This document shows positions 1 through 6,664 of a stretch of 12,147 nucleotides of DNA, piece after piece. Origin of the DNA: DATDRS01 sp035291605 (lineage in GTDB: Bacteria > Chloroflexota > Anaerolineae > Anaerolineales > UBA6663); NCBI GenBank assembly GCA_035291605.1, contig DATDRS010000070.1:1-12147 (forward strand), in the 5' to 3' direction. Every line of letters begins with the position of its first letter. The first letter of the stretch is position 1. The position numbers and the translations under genes were made by a program. The notes below the pieces were generated by a model. That model worked only from the letters and a program-made list of their open reading frames with translations. It was not told the origin of the DNA and did not search any database.

Positions 1-40
1 GCTCAGGACGCTTTCGTGATGCCCTGACGACCGAAAGCAT

Positions 41-856
41 ATGGCAACAGGCGATTCCTTTATTGACGATTGGGTCCGCCGGCAGCCGGTTTCGTCGGCC
101 GGCGTCGAGGCCTCCATCGGCCTCACCAAGCGCATCCTCAGCGGCTACCAGCGCATTGGCAGCCGCTTTCACCCGCGCGAGTACGCACGCCAGAAGACGG
201 TCTATGTCGCCGAGTTCGACATGGCCCACACCGCCGTCACCGCCAACCAGTACGCGGTATTCCTCGAAACGGGCGCAGTGCGCGAGCAAAAATGGTGGAG
301 CAAAGAGGGCTGGGCGTGGGCGAACGGCGAGCTCGAGGGTTGGGGGCGTGTGAACCGCTGGGCGCCGGATGGCTGGAAGGATCAGCGCCAGCGGCAGTTT
401 CACCCGTTGACCGGCGTGACCTTCTACGAGGCGGAGGCCTATTGCGCCTGGGTCGCCGACCAGAAGAAGAAAGCCGTCCGCCTCCCGACCGAGGCGGAAT
501 GGGAGCGCGCCGCGCGCGGCGACGACGGGCGGCCCTTCCCGTGGGGCGACGAGTTTGACCCGACGCGCGCGAACACGCTCGAGGGCGAAATCCGCGACAC
601 CGTCCCGGCGGCGAGCATCACGGGCGACGTGAGCCCTTTTGGCGTGATGGACATGGCCGGTAACGTGCAGGAATGGACGGCGAGTGTTTACACCGCGCTG
701 CCCGACGAAGTTTATCCAGCTTCCGATCTGCGCGTGGCGCGGGGCGGCTCATTCAACGACACGGCCTACGGCGCGCGCACGACGTACCGCCGCGCTTATC
801 CCCCCGGTTTTTTTTACCCCTTCCTCGGCTTCCGCGTCATTGTCGAATATCATTGA
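41..856 (+). CDS. Formylglycine-generating-enzyme (SUMF1/FGE-sulfatase) fold protein, probably non-catalytic
   Basis: This 271-residue protein has the full sulfatase-modifying-factor fold. A short N-terminal strand region is followed by a VTANQYAVFLE segment (the family's 'VTN.qY..F'), then VRLPTEAEWERAARG from about residue 146, GVMDMAGNVQEW at 201-212 and a C-terminal RVARGGSF...LGFRV block with GGSF at 235-238. True formylglycine-generating enzymes carry copper-binding cysteines just after GGS; here that stretch reads NDTAYGARTTYRR and has none, so oxidation of a sulfatase cysteine is unlikely. A binding or structural role is an inference. No signal peptide or membrane segment is seen. ATG 41 is the only start, because an in-frame TGA lies at 17-19; its ribosome site is weak. 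The next gene starts 55 bases downstream. An 8-T run lies in the coding sequence at 808-815. Family assignment is firm; the role is unknown. Confidence 0.85.
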   Translation: MATGDSFIDDWVRRQPVSSAGVEASIGLTKRILSGYQRIGSRFHPREYARQKTVYVAEFDMAHTAVTANQYAVFLETGAVREQKWWSKEGWAWANGELEGWGRVNRWAPDGWKDQRQRQFHPLTGVTFYEAEAYCAWVADQKKKAVRLPTEAEWERAARGDDGRPFPWGDEFDPTRANTLEGEIRDTVPAASITGDVSPFGVMDMAGNVQEWTASVYTALPDEVYPASDLRVARGGSFNDTAYGARTTYRRAYPPGFFYPFLGFRVIVEYH

Positions 857-899
857 TAGGTAGTAGACTTGGCTTAGTTCCGCCGTTCACCAGGTCTTG

Positions 900-905
900 A
901 GGAGG
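900..905 (+). promoter_or_regulatory. Strong Shine-Dalgarno site fixing the start at 912
   Basis: AGGAGG lies six bases before ATG 912. A longer reading from TTG 897 would place this ribosome site inside the coding region, so the ATG at 912 is the better start of the VWA gene. Confidence 0.8.
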
Positions 906-911
906 CCTCCC

Positions 912-2687
912 ATGTCTGACAACCCTTATTCCGACCGTTCCAAGTTTCCCTGGAGCGCCGTCATCGTTGCGCTGGCCGCACTCGTCTTTGGCTGCATCAT
1001 CGTCGGCACGCTGATTGCCCGCAATTTTCTGGGGACGCAGACGCTCATCCCGTCGGGCGGGGACGCGACTCAGGCCGCGCCGCCAGGTTCTGTCGCCGTT
1101 GATATTTCTTCGTCCAACACCAAAGAAGACTGGATGGACGCCGTCGTCGAGCAGTTCAACCAGGAGCAGCACAAACTCTCGTCAGGCGATGTCATTTTCG
1201 TGCGCGTGAGCCACGTGACCTCCGGCGGCTCACAACAGGCGATCCTCGACGGGAAGAGCCAGCCGACGGTGTGGAGTCCTGGCGATCAGAGCTGGGTGGA
1301 CACCGCCAACCAGACGTGGCGCGACCGGACGGGCCGCCCGCTGATCCCCGACGCCTGCCCGGCCTCAATCCTCGCCCCCATCGGGTTTGCCATGTGGCGC
1401 CCCATGGCCGAGGCGCTCGGCTGGCCCGACAAGCCCATCAGCTGGGACAACCTCGTCAATCTCTCCGCCGACCCCCAGGGCTGGGCCAGCCTCGGCCACC
1501 CGGAGTGGGGCCAGTTCAAGTTCGGCCACACGCACCCCGACTATTCCAACGTCGGCCTGCTGATGATGACTTCGCTCGCGTACTCGACCAAAGGCAAGAC
1601 CGGCGGGCTGACGGCGAACGACGTGTACGCCGACGACGTGGTGAACGCCTTTACGCGCGTGGAGCAAAACACTTATCACTACGGCATCCAGAGCCGCCCG
1701 CTGATGCAACTCCTGGGCAAGCGCGGGCCGGATTACCTGCACGGGGTGACGACCAGCGAAGCGGAGATGTTGAAGACGAACGCCGAATTCAAAGATACGC
1801 TGCGGTTCCAGTTGGTGTTCATCTTCCCGGCCAAAGGCACGTTCTGGAGCGAGCAACCGTACTGCATCCTTGCCGCTGACTGGGTGACCGAGGAGCAAAG
1901 GGAAGCCGCGGAAGTCTTCCGCGATTATCTGTTGGATCCGGCCCGGCAGGAGATGGCGATTGACAACTATCTACGCCCGGTGGATGCGGGCATCTCCCTG
2001 CACGCGCCGATTGCGCTGGACAGCGGCACCGACCCGCGCGTGACGCGCAACACTGTTCCGGCGCTGGAAAGCCCCTCCGCCGAAGTGGCCGAGGCGGTAA
2101 AGGATGTGTTCCACCAGACGAAGAAGAAGGCGACGATCGTGATGGTGATTGACACTTCGGGCAGCATGGAAGGCGACAAGATCAAAGCCGCCGTCGAGAG
2201 CTCGATCACGTTCGTGGAGCATTTCGACCCGAACGACGAAATCTACGCCGTCGGCTTTGGCGGGGAACGCACGATCTACGACCTGGGCGGCGGGCGCGCG
2301 GGAGACGTAGGCGAGCAACTGGTCAAAGCGTTGGGCGGCATCTATGCCAGCGGCAACACACCGCTTTACGACGCTGTGTGCACCGCCGCCGACAAGATCA
2401 ACGCCTTGCAGATCGAAGACCAGGCCAGTGGCGAGAAACGGCTGTACGGCATCGCCCTGCTCTCGGATGGCGAGGACACGTCGAGCCTCCGCACCGAGAA
2501 CCAGATGTTCGGCTGCCTGCCGAGCGGCGAAGACGTGGAAGGCGTCAAGGTGTTCACCATCGCCTACGGCGAGGACGCCAACGCCGACCTGATGCTCCGC
2601 ATCGCCAACCGGACGAACGGCAAGACCTTCAAAGGCGACCCGGAGAGCATCGAGAGCATTTACAACTCGATTTCAGCGGAGCAATAG
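912..2687 (+). CDS. Membrane-anchored substrate-binding and VWA domain protein
   Basis: This 591-residue protein probably sits on the outer face of the membrane. Residues 14-36 form one hydrophobic anchor after a short polar N-terminus. The FGC at 26-28 is a poor lipobox, so a transmembrane anchor is preferred to a lipoprotein. Residues from about 60 to 380 resemble a periplasmic solute-binding domain (SBP_bac_11-like). From about residue 405 to the end is a von Willebrand A domain with a complete metal-ion-dependent adhesion site: D414-T-S-G-S418, T483 in SGNTPLYDAV and D519 in LLSDGED. The two-domain arrangement is a known bacterial family of unsettled function; metal-dependent ligand or protein binding at the surface is the likely activity. 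It follows the FGE-like gene and precedes a small membrane protein, with no transporter permease in view. A longer reading from TTG 897 is rejected because it would swallow the ribosome site. Confidence 0.88.
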   Translation: MSDNPYSDRSKFPWSAVIVALAALVFGCIIVGTLIARNFLGTQTLIPSGGDATQAAPPGSVAVDISSSNTKEDWMDAVVEQFNQEQHKLSSGDVIFVRVSHVTSGGSQQAILDGKSQPTVWSPGDQSWVDTANQTWRDRTGRPLIPDACPASILAPIGFAMWRPMAEALGWPDKPISWDNLVNLSADPQGWASLGHPEWGQFKFGHTHPDYSNVGLLMMTSLAYSTKGKTGGLTANDVYADDVVNAFTRVEQNTYHYGIQSRPLMQLLGKRGPDYLHGVTTSEAEMLKTNAEFKDTLRFQLVFIFPAKGTFWSEQPYCILAADWVTEEQREAAEVFRDYLLDPARQEMAIDNYLRPVDAGISLHAPIALDSGTDPRVTRNTVPALESPSAEVAEAVKDVFHQTKKKATIVMVIDTSGSMEGDKIKAAVESSITFVEHFDPNDEIYAVGFGGERTIYDLGGGRAGDVGEQLVKALGGIYASGNTPLYDAVCTAADKINALQIEDQASGEKRLYGIALLSDGEDTSSLRTENQMFGCLPSGEDVEGVKVFTIAYGEDANADLMLRIANRTNGKTFKGDPESIESIYNSISAEQ

Positions 2688-2689
2688 CC

Positions 2690-2753
2690 TGTCATTCTGA
2701 GGGCGCGCCCGAAGAATCTCCGCCGGAGACGGTTCGCTGCGCTCAGCGTGACA
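2690..2753 (+). repeat. Imperfect 64-bp palindromic intergenic repeat
   Basis: The outer arms TGTCATTCTGAG (2690-2701) and CTCAGCGTGACA (2742-2753) are inverted with two mismatches. The inner arms TCTCCG (2717-2722) and CGGAGA (2724-2729) are perfect. A GGGCGCGCCC palindrome at 2701-2710 interrupts the left arm. It lies two bases after the VWA stop codon. The outer sequence resembles a dispersed 'TGTCATTCTGAGC...GAAGAATCT' type repeat that I recall from environmental bacterial genomes; that recollection was not checked. It could fold as a hairpin in the transcript, but there is no T-tract, so it is not a classical terminator. Confidence 0.7.
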
Positions 2754-2782
2754 AGCCTGGTGACGTATGGATCATTCTTGAT

Positions 2783-3094
2783 ATGCAGACTTCGCGCCCC
2801 TTCTGGTTCCTGCTCAACATTTACGGCTGGGTCGTCTTGGGCATGAGCGCCGTCACGGCGTTCGTCGTCGGCCAGTGGTGGATCGTCTTGCTGGGCGTCG
2901 TCGGCTACCTGATCGCCCTGCTGGTTGACCTGGTCAGCGGCAGCAGCCTCGGGCGCACGGGCGTCATCCGCCTGTCGCGGGCAGAGCAGGAAAACCGTGA
3001 GCTGCGGGCCGAACAAGCGCGGCTCCTGGGAGCAATTAAAGAACGGGATGCGAAGATCGGGGCGACAGAGAAGACAGTCACCAATCACCAGTAG
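2783..3094 (+). CDS. Small membrane protein with two TM segments and a C-terminal coiled coil
   Basis: This is a 103-residue protein that I do not recognise as a named family. Residues about 8-27 and 30-50 form two closely spaced membrane segments rich in W, V, L and G. Residues about 62-92, with AEQENRELRAEQARLL, have the charge and leucine spacing of a coiled coil that probably lies in the cytoplasm. ATG 2783 gives a compact protein beginning MQTSRPFWF; no clear ribosome site is visible and the coding frame stays open further upstream, so the start is moderately uncertain. The last residues TVTNHQ and the TAG stop are encoded by heptamer repeats of the following cassette, so the original C-terminus may have been replaced by insertion. 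It could work with the VWA protein upstream, but the palindromic repeat separates them. Confidence 0.65.
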   Translation: MQTSRPFWFLLNIYGWVVLGMSAVTAFVVGQWWIVLLGVVGYLIALLVDLVSGSSLGRTGVIRLSRAEQENRELRAEQARLLGAIKERDAKIGATEKTVTNHQ

Positions 3095-3123
3095 ACAGTC
3101 GCCAGTAGACAGTCGTCAGACTA
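3075..3123 (+). repeat. Left heptamer array (7 units, AGTNNNC type)
   Basis: Seven consecutive 7-base units without spacers run from 3075 to 3123. Typical units are CAGTCAC, CAGTAGA and CAGTCGC, the last unit being degenerate; rotated by one base the consensus is AGTNNNC. The TAG of the CAGTAGA unit at 3089-3095 is the stop codon of the upstream membrane protein. The array is the inverted partner of the one at 3531-3586. Confidence 0.9.
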
Positions 3124-3138
3124 TTGAGCGCGAAAAAT

Positions 3139-3146
3139 GGGAGGGA
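3139..3146 (+). promoter_or_regulatory. Ribosome binding site of the four-helix-bundle ORF
   Basis: GGGAGGGA precedes two adjacent ATG codons at 3147 and 3150. Spacing from the GGAGG core is two bases to the first and five to the second, which favours 3150. The cassette therefore carries its own translation signal between the left array and the ORF. Confidence 0.65.
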
Positions 3147-3149
3147 ATG

Positions 3150-3530
3150 ATGCACAACTTTCGAGAACTCAAAGTCTGGCAACGGGGCATGAAATTTACC
3201 GTGGCGATTTATCGTGAAAGCCGACAATGGCCGCAGGATGAGCGGTTTGGGTTGATCAGCCAAATCCGGCGCGCGGCCAGCTCTATTCCGTTGAACATTG
3301 CCGAGGGCGCCGGCAATAGTTCTGATAAGGAGTTCTGTCGTTACCTCGAAATGGCGCTGCGCTCTGCGTATGAAGTCATGACGGCCATAGACATCGCCCG
3401 CGGGCTGGAGTTTCTCGCCGACAAGGCCGCCGATGATCTGCAAAAAGAGTGTGACGAAATCGCCGCCATGCTCGTTGGTCTGATGAAATCTCTCGGCTGG
3501 AGAGACAATCCGCGCTCTACAAAGAAGTAA
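3150..3530 (+). CDS. Four-helix-bundle protein, 23S rRNA intervening-sequence (S23/IVP) family
   Basis: This 126-residue protein (127 if ATG 3147 is used) has the family signature from end to end. It shows FRELKVWQRGMKF near the N-terminus, FGLISQIRRAASSIP then LNIAEGAG in the centre, and EFCRYLEMALRSAYEV leading into the last helices. The family forms a four-helix bundle that assembles as a pentamer; members occur in intervening sequences of bacterial 23S rRNA, as free-standing ORFs, and as the related Avd subunit of diversity-generating retroelements. Nucleic-acid binding is the general expectation, and the free-standing members lack an assigned role. Here the gene is free-standing and enclosed by inverted heptamer arrays, with its own ribosome site and lower G+C than its neighbours. 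No reverse transcriptase, template repeat or rRNA gene is nearby, so a retroelement accessory role is not supported in this window. Confidence 0.92.
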   Translation: MHNFRELKVWQRGMKFTVAIYRESRQWPQDERFGLISQIRRAASSIPLNIAEGAGNSSDKEFCRYLEMALRSAYEVMTAIDIARGLEFLADKAADDLQKECDEIAAMLVGLMKSLGWRDNPRSTKK

Positions 3531-3586
3531 TCTGTCTACTGGCGACTGAAGTCTGTCTACTGGCGACTGACGACTGTCTACTGAGC
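3531..3586 (+). repeat. Right heptamer array (8 units, GNNNACT type)
   Basis: Eight consecutive heptamers start directly after the TAA stop of the four-helix-bundle ORF. Typical units are TCTGTCT, ACTGGCG and ACTGACG. A 21-bp three-unit block occurs twice (3531-3551 and 3552-3572) with one difference, followed by two further units. Rotated, the consensus is GNNNACT, the reverse complement of the left array's AGTNNNC. The array ends at 3586, next to the GTG start at 3588 of the RACo-like gene. Confidence 0.9.
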
Positions 3587-3587
3587 T

Positions 3588-5429
3588 GTGAAATTCCAAA
3601 TCACCTTCCTCCCGCAAAACGTCGTCACCCACGCGCCGGAGGGCACGACGGTGTTCAACGCCGCGAACTGGGCCGGGCTGGCGATTGACAGCACCTGCGG
3701 CGGGCGCGGGACGTGCGGCAAATGCAAGGTGCGCTTCCTGCAAGGCGTGGACGGCGTGACCGAAGCCGATCACCGCTTCCTGTCCGAGGCCGAGCTGGCC
3801 GAGGGCTGGCGGCTCTCGTGCCGCGCCCCGCTCCACGCCGACTGCTTGGCCGAAGTGCCCCGGCTGATGACCTCGCCCAAAGCCGCGCTCCTGGGCTACG
3901 GCCAGCACGTCATCCTCAACCCCAACGTCGCCAAAGTTCACCTGCAGCTCGCCGAGCCGACGCTCGAAGACCAGCAGTCCGACCTGGCGCGCCTCGTCGA
4001 GGCGCTCGACGTGGAGGGCTACGAAGTCCGCGTTGACCCAGCCGTGTGGCGCGCCCTGCCCAAAACCTTGCGCAACAGCAATTTTTCAATCACCGCCGTC
4101 GTCTGCGGCGACGAACTGATCGCTGTTGAGCCGGGCGACACAACGGGCCAGTTGTATGGTCTGTCACTGGACATCGGCACGACCACGGTCGTCGGCGCGG
4201 TCGTCAACCTGAACACCGGCGCAGTCGAGGCTGTCAAATCCACCCTCAACGGGCAGGCGCCCTACGGGGCCGACGTGATCTCGCGCGTCAGCCACACGAT
4301 GATGGAGCCGGAAGGGCTGGCGGCCCTCCACACGCGCATCGTCGAGACGATCAATGCGCTGTTTGACGAACTGCTGGGCATGTCCGGCGTGACGCGCGAG
4401 GACGTCTACGAGGTCGTCGTCGTGGGCAACGCGACGATGATCCACCTGCTGTTGGGCATTGACCCCGAGCCAATTTCGGTCGCCCCCTTCATCCCCGCGA
4501 TCAACGAGCCGGTGACTCTGCCGGCTGCAGAAATTGGGTTGAAGATGCACCCGCAGGCCCGGTTGAGCACCCTGCCCCACCTGGGCGCGTACGTCGGCGC
4601 AGACATCGTGGCAGGCGTCTTGGCGACCGGGGTGGTGCGCAACAAGGACGAAAAACTCCGGCTGTACATTGACGTGGGGACGAACGGCGAGATCGTGCTT
4701 GGCTCCGCCAGACGCGCGCTTGCGACGGCGGCCCCGGCCGGCCCGGCCTTCGAGGGAGCGCAGATCAAGTGCGGGATGCGTGCGAGCGACGGGGCCATCG
4801 AGGGCGTGCAGATCAACGGCGGCGCGGTGCACCTGCAAATCATCGGCGGCGCGGTGCACCCTATTGGGCTCTGCGGCTCCGGGCTGGTGGATGCCGCCGC
4901 CGAACTGGTGAAGTGCGGCCTGGTGGACGCCTCAGGCCGGCTGTTGAAGCCCGACGAAGCGCGTGGGCGCGGATTGCCTGAGGGCCTGATTGCGCGGCTG
5001 GTTACAGTAGACGGCGCGCGGGCCTTCCTGCTCACTGAGCCGCAAGATAACATCGTGCTCACCCAGCCCGACATCCGCGCGCTGCAATTCGCTAAAGGCG
5101 CGATTGCCGCCGGGGTGAACGTCCTGCTGGCGCACATGGGCGTGACCGCTGGCGACCTGCGCGAGGTCTTGCTGGCCGGGTCGTTCGGCTCGTACATCAA
5201 CCCGGCGAGCGCGCGGCTCATCGGCCTGGTCCCCTGGGTTCCGGTCGAGCGCATCGTCGCCGTGGGGAACGCGGCGGGCGAGGGCGCCAAGATCTGCCTG
5301 CTCTCGTTCCGCGAACGGCAGGCCGCTAACCGCCTGCCGGAGTTCATCGAGTATCTCGAACTCTCCGGCCGGTCGGAATTCAACGATATTTTTACGGAGG
5401 CGTTGGGGTTTCCGGTCCGGACAGCATAG
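3588..5429 (+). CDS. RACo-like corrinoid activation protein (2Fe-2S + ASKHA/DUF4445)
   Basis: This 613-residue protein has the domain order of RACo, the ATP-dependent reductive activator of corrinoid proteins, which returns Co(II) to the active Co(I) state. An N-terminal plant-type 2Fe-2S domain carries C37, C43, C46 and C78 (CGGRGTCGKC then LSCRA). A linker domain leads to the ASKHA actin-like region: phosphate loop LSLDIGTTT at 192-200 with D195, VVVGNATMIHLLLG in the middle, and the second phosphate loop YIDVGTNGE at 360-368. GTG 3588 gives the normal family N-terminus, but no ribosome site is visible because the heptamer array ends one base before it; an insertion may have displaced the original leader. 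The gene leads a C1 run (zinc ribbon, MetF, MtaA-like), which fits corrinoid methyl transfer, although no corrinoid protein lies in the window. Other DUF4445 members act on unknown partners, so the exact target is open. Confidence 0.88.
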   Translation: MKFQITFLPQNVVTHAPEGTTVFNAANWAGLAIDSTCGGRGTCGKCKVRFLQGVDGVTEADHRFLSEAELAEGWRLSCRAPLHADCLAEVPRLMTSPKAALLGYGQHVILNPNVAKVHLQLAEPTLEDQQSDLARLVEALDVEGYEVRVDPAVWRALPKTLRNSNFSITAVVCGDELIAVEPGDTTGQLYGLSLDIGTTTVVGAVVNLNTGAVEAVKSTLNGQAPYGADVISRVSHTMMEPEGLAALHTRIVETINALFDELLGMSGVTREDVYEVVVVGNATMIHLLLGIDPEPISVAPFIPAINEPVTLPAAEIGLKMHPQARLSTLPHLGAYVGADIVAGVLATGVVRNKDEKLRLYIDVGTNGEIVLGSARRALATAAPAGPAFEGAQIKCGMRASDGAIEGVQINGGAVHLQIIGGAVHPIGLCGSGLVDAAAELVKCGLVDASGRLLKPDEARGRGLPEGLIARLVTVDGARAFLLTEPQDNIVLTQPDIRALQFAKGAIAAGVNVLLAHMGVTAGDLREVLLAGSFGSYINPASARLIGLVPWVPVERIVAVGNAAGEGAKICLLSFRERQAANRLPEFIEYLELSGRSEFNDIFTEALGFPVRTA

Positions 5430-5444
5430 CCGCTCACGAATAAG

Positions 5445-5690
5445 ATGAAAATCTACTGCCCTACGTGCGGCTACGAGCCGATGCCGGACGTGCTCTGGAC
5501 CTGCCGACCGGGTTGCGACTATGCCTGGCATACCTTCGACACGCACGGACAATGCCCCAACTGCTTCAAATGGTGGAAAGTGACGCAGTGCCCAGAATGC
5601 CACGCTTGGTCTCCGCACGATGATTGGTATCACGACATGCCGCCTGTGGAAACCGAACAGGCCGAGGAGGTTGTTAGCATCCCTGCATGA
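5445..5690 (+). CDS. 81-aa zinc-ribbon protein coupled to MetF
   Basis: This is a small soluble protein with four cysteine pairs or near-pairs: CPTC at 5-8, a C-x3-C at 20-24 (CRPGC), CPNC at 37-40 and CPEC at 49-52. That is enough for two treble-clef or ribbon-type zinc sites. The second half is rich in W and H (FKWWKV, HAWSPHDDWYHD), and the tail is acidic. I do not recognise a named family. It is not MetV, which is larger and has different cysteine motifs. It starts 15 bases after the RACo-like gene and its stop overlaps the MetF start by four bases (ATGA), so the two are probably translated together. A role as zinc-dependent partner of MetF or a methyltransferase is an inference from position only; rubredoxin-like electron transfer is an alternative. 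Confidence 0.75.
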   Translation: MKIYCPTCGYEPMPDVLWTCRPGCDYAWHTFDTHGQCPNCFKWWKVTQCPECHAWSPHDDWYHDMPPVETEQAEEVVSIPA

Positions 5691-6664
5691 CTGACAACAC
5701 CCGCCCCATGCGCGCGGGGAGCCGACTCGAGCGTGTCCTCCGCGCCGGGTTGTTCGCCGTCACCGCCGAACTGAACCCGCCCGACACCGCCGACCCCCAC
5801 GCGGTCTACGAGGCCGCGCTTGTCCTGGCCGAGGTCGCCGACGGCATCAACGCCACCGACGCCTCCGGCGCGAACGCCCACATGTCGAGCCTCGGCGTGT
5901 GCGCGCTGCTCATCCGCGCCGGATACGAAGCCGTGCTTCAGATGTCGTGCCGTGACCGCAACCGCATCGCCCTGCAGGGCGACCTGCTCGGCGCGGCGGC
6001 GCTCGGCGTGAAGAACGTCTTGTGCCTCACGGGCGATGACGTGACCGCCGGCGACCAGCCGGAAGCCAAGCGCGTCTTTGACTTCGACTCGACGCAATTG
6101 CTCCGCACCGCGACGATCATGCGCGACAAAGGCCTGCTGCTCAGCGGCCGCAGGCTTTCCCTGCCGCCGCACGTCTTCCTCGGCGCGGCCGAGAACCCGT
6201 TCGCTCCGCCGCTCGACTGGCGGCCTCACCGGCTGGCGAAGAAAGTCGAAGCCGGCGCGGACTTCATCCAGACGCAGTTTGTGTTCGACGTGGACATCTT
6301 CCGCCGCTTCATGGCCCGCGTGCGCGACCTCGGCCTGCATCAAAGGGTCTACATCCTCGCGGGCGTCGGCCCCCTGCGCTCGCCCAAAGCCGCCGAGTTC
6401 ACGCGCACGCACGTCCCCGGCGTGTACATCCCCGACTCCATCGTCGAGCGGCTGAACAAGACGCCCAAGCCGCGCTGGGTCGAGGAGGGCATGCAAATCT
6501 GCGTCGAGATCATCGAGCAGGTGCACACGGTCGAAGGCGTGGCGGGCGTGCACGTGATGGCCTACCGGCAGGAAGAGATGGTCGCCGAGATCATCCGCCG
6601 GGCCAAATTGTTCCCCCGCGTTTCGCCGGAAGCGCTCCACCGCCCGGTTACTGTTAATCCATGA
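5687..6664 (+). CDS. metF: Methylenetetrahydrofolate reductase, acetogen-type MetF
   Basis: This 325-residue protein reduces 5,10-methylene-THF to 5-methyl-THF by family assignment, using flavin in a TIM barrel. Supporting blocks are FAVTAELNPPDT near the N-terminus with E28 at the position of the catalytic glutamate, QMSCRDRNRIALQGDLLGA, VLCLTGDD with D117 at the conserved flavin/folate aspartate, AKRVFDFDSTQLL, ADFIQTQFVFD and VGPLRSPKAAEF. The CRDRNRIALQ and LTGD...VFD.DS blocks are typical of the short MetF form of acetogens and relatives rather than of the E. coli type. Acetogen MetF usually partners with MetV, which is not visible here. The start overlaps the zinc ribbon stop and the stop overlaps the next start, each by ATGA. 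A GAGGAGG at 5664-5670 is 16 bases from the start, too far to be ideal, so coupling is the likelier mode of initiation. Confidence 0.88.
   Translation: MTDNTRPMRAGSRLERVLRAGLFAVTAELNPPDTADPHAVYEAALVLAEVADGINATDASGANAHMSSLGVCALLIRAGYEAVLQMSCRDRNRIALQGDLLGAAALGVKNVLCLTGDDVTAGDQPEAKRVFDFDSTQLLRTATIMRDKGLLLSGRRLSLPPHVFLGAAENPFAPPLDWRPHRLAKKVEAGADFIQTQFVFDVDIFRRFMARVRDLGLHQRVYILAGVGPLRSPKAAEFTRTHVPGVYIPDSIVERLNKTPKPRWVEEGMQICVEIIEQVHTVEGVAGVHVMAYRQEEMVAEIIRRAKLFPRVSPEALHRPVTVNP

Larger units (their letters stand above)
3075..3586 (+). mobile_element. Putative heptamer-bounded four-helix-bundle cassette
   Basis: A 512-bp unit is made of a left array of seven heptamers (3075-3123), a four-helix-bundle ORF (3150-3530) and a right array of eight heptamers in the opposite orientation (3531-3586). 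The arms share perfect 17-bp inverted matches: 3103-3119 with 3567-3583, and 3096-3112 with both 3532-3548 and 3553-3569. Inside, G+C is about 56% (hand count over 3181-3480) against about 70% just downstream (3661-3780). The unit overlaps the end of the upstream gene and ends one base before the downstream start codon. Folded as RNA, the arms would form a basal stem with the ORF in the loop, the same layout as 23S rRNA intervening sequences carrying S23 ORFs. Mobility is inferred: no transposase is present and no target duplication was identified. Confidence 0.5.

Noticed and set aside
1..40. Tail of an upstream coding region ending at TGA 25-27
   Set aside because: Nine codons are too few to tell a real C-terminus from chance; another frame is also open here.
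808..815. 8-T run as a programmed slippage site in the FGE-like gene
   Set aside because: The frame is intact on both sides with family motifs continuing to the end, so no frameshift is needed.
840..869. Promoter TTGTCG / TAGACT with 18-base spacing before the VWA gene
   Set aside because: Only four of six matches in each box, overlapping the end of the previous gene; expected by chance.
984..998. Lipobox in the VWA protein
   Set aside because: The FGC context is poor, and the hydrophobic segment continues past the Cys as in a membrane anchor.
3150..3530. Avd subunit of a diversity-generating retroelement
   Set aside because: No reverse transcriptase, template or variable repeat, or target protein is seen in the window.
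3075..3586. CRISPR array
   Set aside because: The units are seven bases long, contiguous and without unique spacers, and no cas gene is present.
3078..3941. Minus-strand ORF of 287 codons across the cassette and RACo start
   Set aside because: It is antisense to two well-supported genes, reads the repeat arrays as protein, and has no family-like motifs; a GC-driven shadow.
4406..5437. Minus-strand ORF of 343 codons over the RACo-like gene
   Set aside because: It is Ser/Pro/Ala/Arg-rich without motifs and opposite to conserved ASKHA motifs.
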